Shown piece after piece: positions 32,084 through 44,360 of a stretch of DNA of 64,000 nt; within the stretch, counting starts at the first letter, position 1, and every line of letters begins with the position of its first letter. The notes beneath the pieces were generated by a model, which was not told where the DNA came from, ran no database searches, and was given only the letters and a program-made list of their open reading frames with translations. Source of the DNA: Lentinula raphanica (Eukaryota > Basidiomycota > Agaricomycetes > Agaricales > Omphalotaceae); assembly GCA_027919835.1 (NCBI GenBank), contig JANVFP010000046.1, positions 62,001 to 126,000 of the forward strand, in the 5' to 3' direction. The translations under genes were made by a program, and so were the position numbers.

Positions 32084-34599
32084 GATAGCAATATGCATCG
32101 ACTCGAGTAGAAAGAAAGTATCGTGGGAAAAAATATCCTCCTTGCTTTTGACGGAACACGTTCATCATTGTCAACCGTTCAACTTTCTCTAGCTTTCTCT
32201 TGACCACTTTTTCTGCTGCCTGACAAGTCACAATGTTGTCTTCATATTCTCGCATCTCTTTCTTCTCTTCAATCTCACATTCGTGATGCTCTCAAACCCA
32301 ACGAAGTATTATATCCATAGTCGTACGGGACAATGTGGATTGAGAGCTTTTGAGGCAAACAGTTTGCGATAAAAACCTGGTTTTTCCAGTAGGCCTCTCG
32401 AGGAAGAACTCATAATCCGAGGTTTCCTGATGCTGCAAAGGAGGTGGCAACGGTGGTGAAGTAAGTCATCTGCTAACCTTCTTGCTCGTCATCGATGATT
32501 CAACGATTCTACGTGCACTTAGGAACTCTAACATGAATTGCAATTCCCCAATCCTTGGTCCCAACCACAAACTATGCCACATCCTGTACACGATAGCAGG
32601 CGCCGTCGGGGTCCGGTCGCGATATCAAGTCTCTCTTCAAGAATGCTCTCTAGACTCTCAACGCACGCATGCTATGCACTTCCGTCAACAGAAACCTTCA
32701 TTGTTGCTGATAGTTGTATCGTGGTTGGTTTATTCTGGCTGAGTGTGAAGATTTTGGAAGGTACAACATCGACAGCATCGTTTGTTCCCTCACCCGTTGA
32801 CTCTCTATCTGTCAAATCTCCACTCGTGTTCGTCCGATGCTCCTCAGCATTTTCGAGGCTCGGACCAAGACCATCGTGTGTTTGCCCATGTCGAGAAGAC
32901 GTTGGCAACGAGCACAACTACAAGGCGTCTCCACCAGTGGGTGAGTATTAATAATAAGTATAACTCATCCATAGCGCGGATTAATAAAAATTTACAGTCG
33001 GACTTTGGACGCAACGCCAGTTGCTTACCCCGACGAACGAAATGTCGCTCATCATAAAACCAAGGATCGAAGTTCTAGCTAGTCGTGCTTCATAGTGTGG
33101 CGTTAAGAGCGAGGTCATTCGATTGTGGGATTCCAAACGAGTCTCCATGGACTTGTGGCTTCTGAGATTGTAAAAGAGGTCGAGACTCGAGCGTAACGAC
33201 ATCGTGACGGTATGTGGTCAAAACTTTTACCCCCAAACACTCGTACTCATACATCTCTTCTAGGCCACCATCACACACGATCTCGGACGAGATTATGATA
33301 GATTTATGGCACGCGAATGGGGATGGTACGTTGTTGTATTTCTTGCGCCCAAGCCTCTCCGATGAAGCTCCGTCTTTTACAGCTAAACGAACGATTCGTC
33401 GCATCCGTCTATCTACTATCATGTTCTGATATGTGCCATCAAGACACAGAAATCAGTTTTCGCTCTCCTGCCTAGGTTCAGTCATCAATAGACTCTGAGC
33501 TTACTCCATGCTTTCTGAAGATCCACCTCAGATGCGCAAAAACGACGGGCGTATGATTCTTCCCGTCATTTCAATGGAGCTAGGTGGTGAGACCAAGTCC
33601 AGAGCGGATGAAGTTCCCTATGAACGTATGCTCTTTCAGGGACGTTTTAAAGGAAGCAGGAAGGGAGGGCTGGAATTGTTAAAGGCACGGTCTCAGTTTG
33701 CATTCGTGAGTCCAGTTGATACATTCGACTTCTTTTCAACGTGTAGACTGACGCATGGCGTATTTTCTATCTTCACAGGACCGTCCGTGCTCGCTCTGCG
33801 AACATGTGTTATGTTTGAATCTATGCCCTCGCGGGAGAATGGCAAGGCGTGTATCTTGACTCGTTCGGTTGTACGAATTGTATCAATGTCTTGCATCGTC
33901 AATATCAAACCGTTCACCTATCTCGACCGCCAGCTTTGCTTTCTCCTCAGAAACATTGCCCGTACCAAATATCTGTGTCTTCATGCTGCTGCAAATCTAT
34001 CGACAATGCGATCTTCAAGCTCCAGAATGTGTTCATGTCGTTAGTACCTTCGTTCACGGTCACTGATATTTGAGTTTATTCAACCGAACTGTATGTATAG
34101 CTTTGCGTCAATCAAACGAACTGGGCACACATCTTTTCGCGTGAGTGATACTAGTGTGTGTACTCATTCAGAGGTTAGTCGATGTCGGCCACGCCAGTAC
34201 ATGAGCTCTTGCGTTGTTGTTGGTCCTTGGACTCGATGATGTTGTAGATAACCATCGGGTACGAGTGCCAGAAGATTGAACGTGAGATGCGATAGGGCAG
34301 AGCTTGTACAATGTGTCCGAATACTCTATACACACTGTCTCCGCGTCAATTCTTTCAATGAGCAAGTACATGTTGGTTCGCTTGAGGATGAGAGAGGATA
34401 AGAAACGCGAGTGAATTTTGCATGCGACGAGCAGCTATAGTATTATGGACTGATATTCGTGGACAGCTATGATTACAATTAGTTACTATGTAGCAACATT
34501 ATGATGATGTCCGATAGAATTTTCCCGAGTGTTTCGAGAGCTGTTATTATACTTACCGTGAAGCATCGATCAAAGACAACTCGGTCGTCTGTACTTAGA
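32084..34599. other. no gene resolved; possibly decayed coding sequence
   Basis: Several plus-strand stretches look coding (about 33270-33340 and 33780-33830, the latter with CSLCEHVLCLNLC spacing) and some have donor- and acceptor-like sites. Frames change without consistent splicing and no family was recognised. The final part (34100-34599) is the 3' flank of the minus-strand gene. Confidence 0.35.
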
Positions 34600-37133
34600 C
34601 TACGACTTTGACTTTGACGATGCGTTCGAACTGCCATTTCGCGTGTTCAGATTTTCTATCTTCCCTCCAAGCTCCTTGAACTCCCATGTATCATCTGCCG
34701 AATACATCCCCAAGGTGGACAGTAATGCAAACTTCTGGAAAACATTGATAGCGTGTCAGTATCCTTGACCCTCCTTCAAAAATAATACTCACTTGACGAA
34801 CGGTTTCTGCAGGACTGCTTGGTGTAAAGGTTAACGTGCTCGATGTAGTCGCGGTTCTGTCGGCGAGTTCTCTTCTGGGTGCCAGACCAGCTTCTTGTGT
34901 CGCTTCTTTTGCACTTTGATTTGACGAATCATCGGAGGTACGAGCTCTAGATTCGGATGTCGCTACTAGTGGTTGCACCAGCGTACTGTCTTTGGAATGT
35001 TGTATGAATTCGTGGTGTATAAAGTTATCAAACTCGGAGTGTCGCTTCTGAATAGCAATGACAGAATCTGCGTCCAAGGTACCCGGAGATCCAAAGGGAG
35101 CCGGAGTGAATTGAACCGAGGGCGGCGAAACAACACGACTTTCCACGAATGTGAAAGCTGGCTCCTTCAACACATCCCCCGTTGGTCTTGGCAAAACTCC
35201 AGCAGCATACAATTTCTCCTTCAACCCCTCAAGCTCCGCTATCTCCTTCTCCCTCTGCATTCTCTCCATTTCCTCCGTATCACGAATAGTCTGCCCCTCC
35301 ATCTGCCGAGCCTTCTTCATCTTTTCCCTCTCTTCGATCTTCTCCTGTCGCTCTTTCGCCTTCGCAGCGCGCGCGGCGGCTTTCTCTTGTTCTCGTCGCT
35401 CCTTGCGCTCCTTCAACGCCTGCGCCTTCTCTTTCCGCAACTCATCCTTCTGACGCGTTCGTTCTGATCTCCGTCGTTTTCGAAGCTCAGCTTTGTCGAC
35501 TGGTTCTTTGAGCAGGCGTGAGGTGGTGGCGGAGGGAGCGTGCAAGATCAGGGTGCCTTCTGAGTCACATTCATAGAGGTCAGGCGAGCCAAAGGAATGG
35601 GACCCAGAAGTTTCCGAAATCGATTCTTCACCATGTGTTCCGAATCTGACTCTACTTTCGATAGCATGGTCCAGCGAGAGTTCCATGAGGTTCTCTGGTT
35701 TTTTCCACTTCCTCTTTTTCCATTCCTTCTGCTCCATTCTGATAGCCGCTTCCGCAGAGTCATCCTGATTCTGTATGAAGTTCGCCATGTAGTCCTCCTT
35801 CATGACCACAATGTCCTCTCCGTTTTCAGGATCTACGGTCCTTATACGATACGTGATGACCGGTTTAGCTGAAGTAAGAGGGTCTGAACCAGAGTGGTTG
35901 GCTGGATTCTCCAGATTCGAGCGAGATGCTCTACGAGCAATAGAAGGAGAGAGTGGTTGAGTGATGACGTGTTGACTCTTCAGCGTTTTGCGTTTCCTCT
36001 TTCTCGCGGTAGCCGACGCACTAGAAAGTTCAGGTTGCGAGGGACGGTTGGCCCATGGAGGAGCCGGACAAGGTAAGCGCTCTAATGAATTTGAGGATGA
36101 CGTCCCGGAAGAGGACAGAATGACACGCGACTCGCCCATAGTCGGAGAAGGAGGGGCAGTAGGAGGGCCAGGATCGTCCTCCGTAGACGCCACCAATGGT
36201 GAAGTTACTGATGACTTCCGATATATGCGTTGGGGAGGCTCGACATGAACAGATTCCGAGGAAGAGAACGTGAAATTGTCGGAAAATCGCACTTTTTCTG
36301 TGCGTAGCGAATCTGGGTCGCTACCGAGAGCGCGTACGGTTGAGAGTAGATCGCTGCCGCCGCATGATGATCTTGATGATTGACGATGGAAGGAAAAGTT
36401 GAGGGAGTCAAGAGAGGGCCTATGAGCTACGAGCGAATTCGAGATGTCAATGAACGATATCAGCGGGCATAAACAGGGACCCACCATTATGTACATCGAG
36501 TGCGGATTCAGCGCTTCTGCTATCATAGTCGGAAAAGGTATTGTGTTGGTGAAAGATGGAAAGATGAGGAGCTTGGAATGAGATTTCATGTTCCGAGTCG
36601 GAAGATTCTGAATAATCTTGGCTCGATTCGCTTGTATACTCATGATTGCCTTCGATTGGAAGTGTAGAAGGAGCGAAGGTGGCTGGCTTCAACGAGAATC
36701 TAGATACCCTATAATGTAATCGTAACGCACCATCCAGAAATGAATGCAGGCAAAAGCATGGATCGCACCTTTTAGTCGAATTCGACACAACCACAGTGGC
36801 AACTTGAGATTCGCTCCGGCTTTCCCTTCCGTCTTTATCTTCAGAGCCTTCAAAGAAAGATGTACCATTTCTGGCCTCGTATCCCTGATTTTCCAAGATG
36901 CTATGATCCTTGCTGCCGACCACGACCTGAAGCCTTCTTGCATTATCCGAACGAAGAGAATTTTCCTCCAGAAGTGCAGCGTCTGCATGAGCTCTGCCAA
37001 GAGATAAAGAGGATCCAAGAGTCGAGCGATGAGACGTAGTACTAGACATGCAAGCTAGTGATGACGTTGGGGACTCTGGAGGCTGGAATAATCCGGGCAA
37101 TAATCGATGTGTCGAACCGACATTAGCGGTCAT
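34600..37133 (-). CDS. large low-complexity protein with a charged coiled coil
   Basis: Three minus-strand exons (37133-36485, 36426-34793, 34734-34600) joined at GT..AG sites of 58 nt each keep phase and give about 805 residues. A further in-phase 60-nt intron, GTGCGA..TTATAG at about 36710-36770, would shorten it by 20. The N-terminal half is Ser-rich and acidic. A block TARKRKRKTLKSQ lies near the middle and could be a nuclear signal. After it comes a 100-residue Lys/Arg/Glu heptad region (KAELRKRRRSERTRQKDEL and on to EIAELEGLKEKLYAAG), a long coiled coil or single alpha-helix. The C-terminus (KFALLSTLGMYSADDTWEFK) appears only after splicing the last intron and looks conserved in style. 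No enzymatic domain is seen. The start at 37133 was chosen because an acceptor-like TTTTCAG lies six bases upstream, so a 5' UTR intron is likely. Confidence 0.7.
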
Positions 37134-38138
37134 ACCGAGCTGAAAAGCAGAAATGAGGATTAGAGAATCAGAGCGCTTTGAGTGATTCTTACGAAGGAAG
37201 TGGACGTCTGAAGGATGAGAGTAAAGAAAACGCGTTCGTCCCACCATTTGGTACAGAAGACGGTTCGACACGTGGAAAGAAAAAAGATGCCGAACTTTGA
37301 TGAGAAATCCGTTCACGTGACCGCGACTCGTACTGTTTTCCAAGTTCCACCGCGACTCAACTTGAAGTTCACCAGGCTCAAGTATCCTTCAAGCGTTATG
37401 GACTCACAGTGCGACACAATATTTAAGTTAAGCTTACGCTCAACTTGGGCTTGACACTCGCCTTGTTTTGGCCTTTCAGCCACCTCCGAATTTTGGCGTC
37501 TCAGCGCTCAAGTTTCGATTACAGCACACTGGGAGGAAGTGACAAAATGAGTTCCAAGTTAAACTCATCATGAATACACTATATATGCTCTTGAAGAGTA
37601 TAGCATACCCGAGACATGCTTCGAGACATGATTGTAACCACACCGGCACATGAACGTCAAGGGTCAAGATTCACTCACGAAAATTCGAACACTTACTACT
37701 ACTCAAAACATGTAGCTCATCAAGTATTGGTTGGATCCTAGCCACTGTGCAGCTGGAAACAATGTCGCGTTATGCCAAGAGTGGGGTCATAGCTTCTTGC
37801 TTCTGATGCCTGAAGATCCACGCCAACGAGGCATTCGTATCGGATTCTGATTATCGATGGAATGACGTGTCCTTCGTCGCCGTTGGCTTGAGGGCAATGT
37901 TGGGTTTGTGAGCTGTTGGTCGGTAGTCGGTAGAACGAGTGGTATATATTTTCTAGCTGACGAATAACTTTCCAGGGACGAGGATGACTGAGCAATAGGT
38001 TTCCAATTGTAACCGATAGTGGATTAAATTCCTACGAAAATCCAACGTCCATGGGTTCCGGTGCTAGTCAAAGGTCGGCGACACACCGACACATTTTTGA
38101 CCCAATGAAAGAGCCGGTCATCGAAAGTGGTCCATGCA
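37134..38138. other. intergenic; no gene recognised
   Basis: Contains the probable 5' UTR intron of the minus-strand coiled-coil gene (about 37138-37190) and then A/T-rich spacer to the tautomerase promoter. Nothing else was seen. Confidence 0.4.
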
Positions 38139-38146
38139 TATAAAAG
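38072..38146 (+). promoter_or_regulatory. promoter of tautomerase copy A
   Basis: A TATAAAAG box at 38139-38146 and an upstream word (AAGGTCGGCGACACACCGA, near 38072) lie 5' of the gene. The word is nearly repeated upstream of copy B (near 39094), so the duplication included the promoter. Confidence 0.5.
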
Positions 38147-38267
38147 GTGGGCAACGAAAAGGTTTTCCCCAGCGAAATCTACTTATCAGCTATCAAGTCA
38201 CCGAGTCGAATCAAAAGTACTGCCTTCGCTTCTAAGGAGTACACACTATCACTGACCAGTCAACAGG

Positions 38268-38831
38268 ATGCCTTTCCACCGTTTTTACTGTTCTCCCAAC
38301 CTCTTCACAAAGGAAGACAAGCAGGGAATTGCAAAAGCCATCACCAATTTTTACCACTTCCTCCCCCTTTTCTCGTCATCGTGAACTTCATCGACGTCGA
38401 CAAGGATAGCTTCTACGTCGGCGGCGAGCCTAACGATAGGTATGTCAGGATCAATGTTACGCAGTCCGCGAATCCAGTGCCCGAGTAGGTTCCTTGGACT
38501 CCAGATCGATAACGCGAACCATTTGTGCTGATCATTGTATCGATTTTACAGTCGGGCCTGGGTCGAAGCATGGGAGAAGGCGATCGAGCCCTTCACAAAG
38601 GCCAAGGGCATCGACTACGAACTACAAATGGGGAATGAAGATGTGAGCTCTGACTGTTTCTCTCGGAGTTCAACTCACAAAATCTATCCTCATTAGCCTT
38701 CGCTCTGGAGTGTGAACGGCCTCAGTATCCCGCCGTTCCTTGGAGAGGATTGGATGATCTGGAAGAAGCTCAATAAGCCGGTAGAATGGAAGAAATCTGA
38801 GGAAAGTGCGAATGTGAAGCCTACTCAGTAG
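38268..38831 (+). pseudogene. tautomerase-family gene, copy A (frameshifted)
   Basis: Three exons (38268-38484, 38552-38642, 38697-38831) match copy B in order and splice positions. The N-terminus MPFHRFYCSPNLFTKEDK keeps Pro-2, which becomes the N-terminal catalytic proline of the tautomerase (cis-CaaD/oxalocrotonate tautomerase) superfamily. Exon 1 is 217 nt against 218 in copy B. The missing base lies in the C-run near 38360, which shifts the frame so that a stop follows shortly. After that point all motifs (VNFIDVDKDSFYVGGEPNDR, PPFLGEDWMIWKKLNKPVEW) continue in the other frame. Either a recent null allele or a one-base sequence error would explain it. Confidence 0.75.
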
Positions 38832-39180
38832 ATTCATCAGTCTGGGCGAAGAACTTGAACGTTGTGTGTGTGAAGAGTTTGGAGTACTCGAATTCATAGA
38901 TCTTGTCGAAGAATTTTGCTTATCGAGGGGATGGAGGACACAAATTGTATCCAACATTGACGGCATGATATCATACATATTCAGAGAAAGTTGACCGCCA
39001 GCAACAAATCGATGGCGAGCAATCAATCGATGACGAACCAGCGGAAAATATCATGTATGATTGGCAGGCTGGCAGCTCGATGGTGCTAAGCAAGGTCGGC
39101 GATACACCGATACTTTCTTGTCAGGGTTCGAGCTTATCATCGCTGCAACAAGTCGGCATAAGCTTGTGGAATGAATCTCA

Positions 39181-39188
39181 TATAAAGG
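39181..39188 (+). promoter_or_regulatory. TATA box of tautomerase copy B
   Basis: TATAAAGG, 88 bp upstream of the ATG at 39276. It mirrors the box in front of copy A. Confidence 0.5.
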
Positions 39189-39275
39189 CAGCACATACGA
39201 AGGCCCTTCTTCACGTCACTACTTCTCAACGTACTATCATCTTCATCCACCACTACTTGAGCAAAGGATCCAAAT

Positions 39276-39899
39276 ATGCCCTTTCATCGCTTCTATTGCT
39301 CCCCCAACCTCTACACAAAGGAAGAGAAACAAGCCATCGCTCAGGCTATCACCAAATTCTATTCCAAACTTCCACCATTTCTTGTCCTGGTCAACTTCAT
39401 AGACGTTGACAAAGATAGCTTCTACGTTGGAGGCGAGCCGAACGATCGCTACTTGAGAATCAACGTGCAGCATTCGGCGAACCCAGTACAGGGGTATGTT
39501 GACATACTTTACTGTGCAACGATTTCGTGCATCCAACATCGATCTGAACAATCACAGACGTCCTTGGGTGGAAGCATACGAGAAAGTTATCGAGCCGTTC
39601 ACGAAAGGCAAAGGGATAGGGTGGGAGCTTCAAATGACCAACGACGATGTGAGCCTGTATTTGTTCGGAGAAGGACAAGAAATATACTGACAGGGCCACG
39701 ACCGCCTTTCCTCCACCTCTACAATTAATCTCAACATCCTACCTATGCCCGTCAGCCTACGTTCTGGAATGCGAACGGCATGCACGTACCACCGTTCCTA
39801 TCTGAGGACTTTATGAAGTGGAAGGAGCTGAACAGGCCGGTGGAATGGGAGCATGCGGTTGAGACAAAGGCTGGAGGGCTGAATTCGGGGGAAACTTGA
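39276..39899 (+). CDS. tautomerase-family protein, copy B
   Basis: Three exons (39276-39493, 39558-39648, 39756-39899) encode 150 residues, the usual size of the fungal cis-CaaD-like branch. Pro-2 (MPFHRFYC) is the expected catalytic base after removal of Met. The conserved block VNFIDVDKDSFYVGGEPNDR is followed by RINVQHSAN and, after the first intron, RPWVEAYEKVIEPF; the last exon gives PTFWNANGMHVPPFLSEDFM. Members of this family tautomerise or hydrate small unsaturated acids; the substrate here is unknown. The protein has no signal peptide, so cytosol is likely. It is the intact partner of the frameshifted copy A about 450 bp upstream, and the promoters are similar. Confidence 0.85.
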
Positions 39900-40689
39900 T
39901 GCAATGATGAGGAGTATACTGTTCACTGGAAGATTAACTTCCCTATCCTATAAGATCTTTATCTTCGTTATCGTTACCTACAGGATACAGCCTTGGATTT
40001 GAGAAATAAGATGAGCGAACAAAACTGACTTCCAGCTGCGATGAACGAACCTCATCCCGAAAATCAGAATTAAGGTCGTCGACCACCGGCAGAACATCGA
40101 GCTCGTTTAACTGAGATCCTCGTTTATCGATGGCGTGTGTGCTTTTGAGGTCAGGGGTGGTAGATGCCACAATCTGTTCGTAGCTGAATACATAATGGCC
40201 TCGTACGACGTTCATGACAGCGTACCGTTTCTTCCATGTTCCGCGAGTCTGCGTCGTACCCCTGTATTCTTCATGCGCCTGTCCGGGAAGTGAGGTGTAT
40301 GTATTCCGCAGCCTAGACGATGTGCATGAGTACACAATCTCGTAAGAGGCGTTGATGACATACCTTGACCATAGCTCTGGATAACTCGACAGGCGAAATG
40401 CATAAATGGTCGCGCAGACAGTGTGGCACAGTCAGTGAAGCTGGAGATTCTGGAAAGGTGAAAGCAATTGGAACGCGTCAGATCGAAATGCGGGTTCAGG
40501 TAATGCATCGAGTCCCGATCAAGTTCAAGCTCGGACATGTCGAGTCTACATCGGTCTCGTCACATTATCAAGGGCCGTACTACGAGAGACAAAGTGAATA
40601 TCACTGATATCAAAGGCAATCTGGTAAGAAATTCTGCAGACTAATCAATAAGATTTATGACCCGCGATGCATAAAGACGAACCGACTGA
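39900..40689. other. no gene recognised
   Basis: Minus-strand frames at 39943-40335 and 40212-40538 are open but without motifs; they may be decayed relatives of the neighbouring minus-strand paralog. Confidence 0.35.
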
Positions 40690-41207
40690 TCACTGTGATA
40701 CCAATCCTCTCCAGTGCGGAACCAACGCAGTTCCTATCCACAGCAAATTTCCCACCTGTCCCTCAAACGAGACACCACGGCTCTTTCGTCGTCTTCTGGT
40801 GACTTCTTGAAGCGTAGGTTGTGAATTGTGTCGAGCTTGAGAATATAATCATGTTGGTTTGAGTCTTCATACCGGGCGAAGAATTCTAGGTTTTGCTGAG
40901 TAGATATAAGTTCCATTTCAAAATAGTCTCCCTGCCGACTCCGAATTCATAAAATAATAGAAGTGGCGGTTTGTAGGAGTCATCAGCCATGCGACGATAG
41001 TTGACTTCGTATCCATTGGGAACGGCAATCCTGGCTTCGTATCTGCATTGGAATCCCTCTTTGCGTTGAGGCTGTATATTTCAACCCTCCGGAACCTCGA
41101 GGAGCTCTGTTGAATGCTGGCGTAGAAGCATTGGTGATGTGAGAGTGTTGAAGCTGGACATTGAAGGCTGCTTTGATAACAACCTTTTCACTCGAGGTAG
41201 TTTCCAT
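40690..41207 (-). pseudogene. unknown paralogous family, copy 3 (degenerate)
   Basis: The minus strand starts METTSSEKVV, like copy 2 (MENTSSDKV). In other frames it shows YEARIAVPNGYEVNYRRM, DDSYKPPLLLFYEFG and RLRDRWEICCG. The expected next block (QEPxWFRPAEDWY in the other copies) is present as ELRWFRTGEDWY but is preceded by an in-frame TAG at 40734-40736 in place of the Gln codon. Several frame changes occur in between. It is a dispersed, decayed member of the family at 28.0-29.7 kb. Confidence 0.6.
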
Positions 41208-42616
41208 CTAACATGCGCTAAGGGGTTCAAGAATGTATGAATTCTTCAATCTTGATCTTGGTGTTGAACACGACGACGGTTCGTGGTGGGTAGTAGAGCA
41301 CAAGAGAGTCGGGCGCTTTGAAGGCGCTTCACGTACTTTCATATAGGCACTGTGGGAAATTCGGCTAAGACGAACAATCCATTCAAATCCCACCGACCGA
41401 AAACGGTCACCCCACCTCCCACCTCAACACAAGTCACTGCCTTCTGTGTCTTGAGTCCCGACGCAGACATAGAGCTGACCTCAAACCATGCCTGATGACC
41501 TCGTGGTATGGACGAGCTGAATCAAGATTGCTGGGCCCAGCAATGAACGGTCCGAAAATGCGCACACTTCCCTCTAGTACCATCGCCAGACCACGAAGTG
41601 AAATTCGGCTTTTCATTTTCTGTCATTCTCTCCGAGCCCACCAGGCAGCATGCGGTGATGATTTTCAGATTGTGGGCCCTGTATATCGAAACATGGATCA
41701 ATAGGAGATGAGAGCCCGAACGATTGGAACACGGAGTGAACGCGTATCCAAATCACGCATAAAACATCCTAGGCATGGCTGCAAAGGCGGTCAAACGTGT
41801 AAGGTATATCAAAGACTGCTCTTACTCGCGGTGACTTTGCTCACTGCACCTCAGAATCAGGGCTTGGACTTGGGACTCGTGTACTCACCAGGTGTAAGGA
41901 TGGTTGGATTTCTATCGAAGCTAGTCGAGACCGCTGTGATATAGCTTGCTCTTGTAAGTCAATTCGAAGGCTAGTCTAGATTCCAACGGTAATCTTCATT
42001 GGTGCACGTCTGAAGCAGAATCGTCGGAGCTCGAGGAAGAAGATGACTAAACGATGCCCAACGAGGGACCCCATATTCGTAAGCTCTCTTTGCTCTGGTC
42101 ATGATCAAAACGATTAACGGACTTGTTCTGCGACGATTCCCATCATTTATCCGCATGTGATGTCTCCACAGAGTTGACTTTCCGCAACATATCGTTGCTA
42201 CTACTGAGGACTCAATAAGTCATGAAAAGGCTCCATCTCATCCCAAAACTACTCATCTAGTGCCTGATGAACAGCGTGAACGTGATGGACACGGCTGAGG
42301 GATCGGATCGCACACACGTATGGCTGGGTGCGGATAGAGAGAGAATGAGGTTTAAATGGTCTTTCTGTGGGTATGCATCAAGAACATCTTACGAGGCTGT
42401 GAGATATGCTGATGGAGACCCAGTTTCTTTCCTCGTTGTTCTCATAGACGGTCAACATTGAAGGGGGCCGTGTATGGAGCTGAATAATTTCCACGGAGAA
42501 TGAGCGGACCCGGACTACGCTATATGGACCATACTAATCATCTGACTAAGGCTTTCGACAATCGTGCTGCTTGGCCAAATCGCGTCTATCGATGACGTTT
42601 ATGGTTAGCAGCCTCG
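41208..42616. other. no gene recognised
   Basis: Both strands carry short open frames without motifs. Nothing repeat-like was found. Confidence 0.4.
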
Positions 42617-42624
42617 TATAAAAT
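42617..42624 (+). promoter_or_regulatory. TATA box of the alpha/beta hydrolase gene
   Basis: TATAAAAT, 55 bp upstream of the start codon at 42679. Confidence 0.45.
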
Positions 42625-42678
42625 ATCGGAAGGGTTCGTACGGCCTTCCTGCGTAAACCTCACAATCCACGCTCAAGT

Positions 42679-43869
42679 ATGTCCGAAACCCAAATACACA
42701 CCATCGAGGCTGATGGGGTCGAGGTATTCTATCGAGAAGCGGGAAAGGCTAATGCCTCTGTTGTCATTCTCCTCCATGGTTTTCCATCCTCGTCGTTTCA
42801 ATACCGAAATCTCATCACGAAACTGTCGGGAAGATACCGGGTCATTGTATGTTTTTTCCTTAATGAAATATACATATCTGAAATCTAACTATCGACTCCA
42901 TTCTGTTCATAGGCACCAGATCTTCCTGGCTTTGGGTTCACCAGTACGTTATATCCAAAACATCATGAGAAAAATCTCGTTCTCATTATAGATTCTCCCA
43001 GAGGTTCCAGAAAGTCGCAAGTATCAGTATACCTTTGACAACATCGCCAAGACTATCGAAGCCTTCGTCGACGCTTTGAGCTTGAAGAAATATGCGATAT
43101 ACATTTTCGATTACGGTGCGCCGACGGGATTGAGGTATGATTGAGTTCTATCCTTGAGCCTATGTCTCTATCTCAGCATCCATCATGCTTGTAATTACAG
43201 ATTGGCCTTGTCGCGGCCTGACGCTATCACAGCAATTATTTCTCAGAATGGTAATGCGTTCGAAGCTGGCTTTGGAGATTTTTGGGACAGCATTCGTAAA
43301 TACTGGAAAGACCCTAGCCCTGCCAATCGTGCATCGCTTAGGTGGCTCACTCAATTCGACGCAACAAAGTTCCAGGTACGGATACTTTTCCCATTCCACT
43401 ATGCGCATGACCATGAGTCGTTGAATTCACTCAATGCTACTATTATTCATTCAGTACGAAGCAGGAGAAGCCCATCCCGAACATATTCCTCCCGAAACGT
43501 ACCACCTCGATCAAGCCCTGATGGACCGACCGGGAAATGCTGATATACAGCTGGATCTCCAACTGGATTGTTCGTGATTTTTGTTGGAATCTGTCATCGT
43601 TCGTTGACTTCATGAATTATCTGTCAGATCAAAACAACGTCGCACTTTACCCTTCCTTCCACGATTACTTCCGCCAATATCAACCTCCTTTGCTCGCCAT
43701 CTGGGGAAGGAATGACAACTTCTTTATACCGGCCGGGGCCGAAGCATTCAAAACCGTACTACCCAAGGCCAAAGTGAGGTTTGTCCAAGGAGGTCATTTC
43801 GCCTTAGAGAACCATTTAGAGGAGATAGCGAGCGAAATGATTGGATTTTTCGAGGACAATGGAATATAG
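42679..43869 (+). CDS. alpha/beta hydrolase (haloalkane dehalogenase / epoxide hydrolase-like)
   Basis: Six exons (42679-42846, 42913-42943, 43002-43134, 43201-43375, 43455-43569, 43628-43869) joined at GT..AG sites keep phase and give 287 residues. The fold is shown by the oxyanion-hole motif HGFPSSSFQYR (about residue 34), APDLPGFGFT, the nucleophile elbow with Asp in YAIYIFDYGAPTGLR, the acid in WGRNDNFF and the catalytic His in QGGHFALE. An Asp nucleophile (instead of Ser) points to the haloalkane-dehalogenase/epoxide-hydrolase group and rules out a lipase. The substrate is unknown. There is no signal peptide. The acceptor for exon 3 (CCCAG at 43001) was chosen because it alone gives the family sequence VPESRKYQYTFDN in frame. 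The gene appears intact. Confidence 0.88.
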
Positions 43870-44360
43870 TGCGTTGAACCTAAAGGACAAACCAATTTTA
43901 TGTATAACCTGGCAATCGTGAACGTACAATGATATAGAAATATGATCTCTAGCCGTACTCGATGTATCAGATAGCAAATATAACAACGAGATAGGACCGC
44001 GAGCTTCAAACATACAGAGTCACCGCACGAGATCATTCACGACGAAACGCCACATACCGACTAACGACTGGACTCAGGTTATCCTGAATCCTATTCTCCA
44101 TCTCGGTTTATGGACCTGGAAAAGAGACCGTGTGATCAATGCCCGCTTGGACTGCTGCCGGTGTTTCTGTATGGAGAACATTTGGAGCTGCTAAACAAGT
44201 CCCAAGCATTGGGAGTTCACTCGTTCCCGAGGTCTTTCCTTCCAAATCATGAATCGCTCTGACCTTTTCTAGATTAGTGTGTGCAAGTGCTACTTTTGCA
44301 TGATAAAAGCAGGACTTTCTCGAAGCCTCCAAGCTAAGTTGCTCACATTTCCTGCTTACC
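43870..44360. other. intergenic, no gene recognised
   Basis: 3' flank of the hydrolase gene and 5' flank of the SDR gene. Minus-strand open frames overlap the SDR exons and are not supported. Confidence 0.5.

Noticed and set aside
33780..34070. Zinc-finger gene fragment (CSLCEHVLCLNLC)
   Set aside because: The Cys spacing is suggestive, but a stop follows and the frame changes; no consistent exon structure could be built.
34973..35467. 164-codon plus-strand frame
   Set aside because: It is antisense to the Lys/Glu-rich coiled coil of the 34600-37133 gene, and its Leu/Phe-rich content is the mirror of that repeat.
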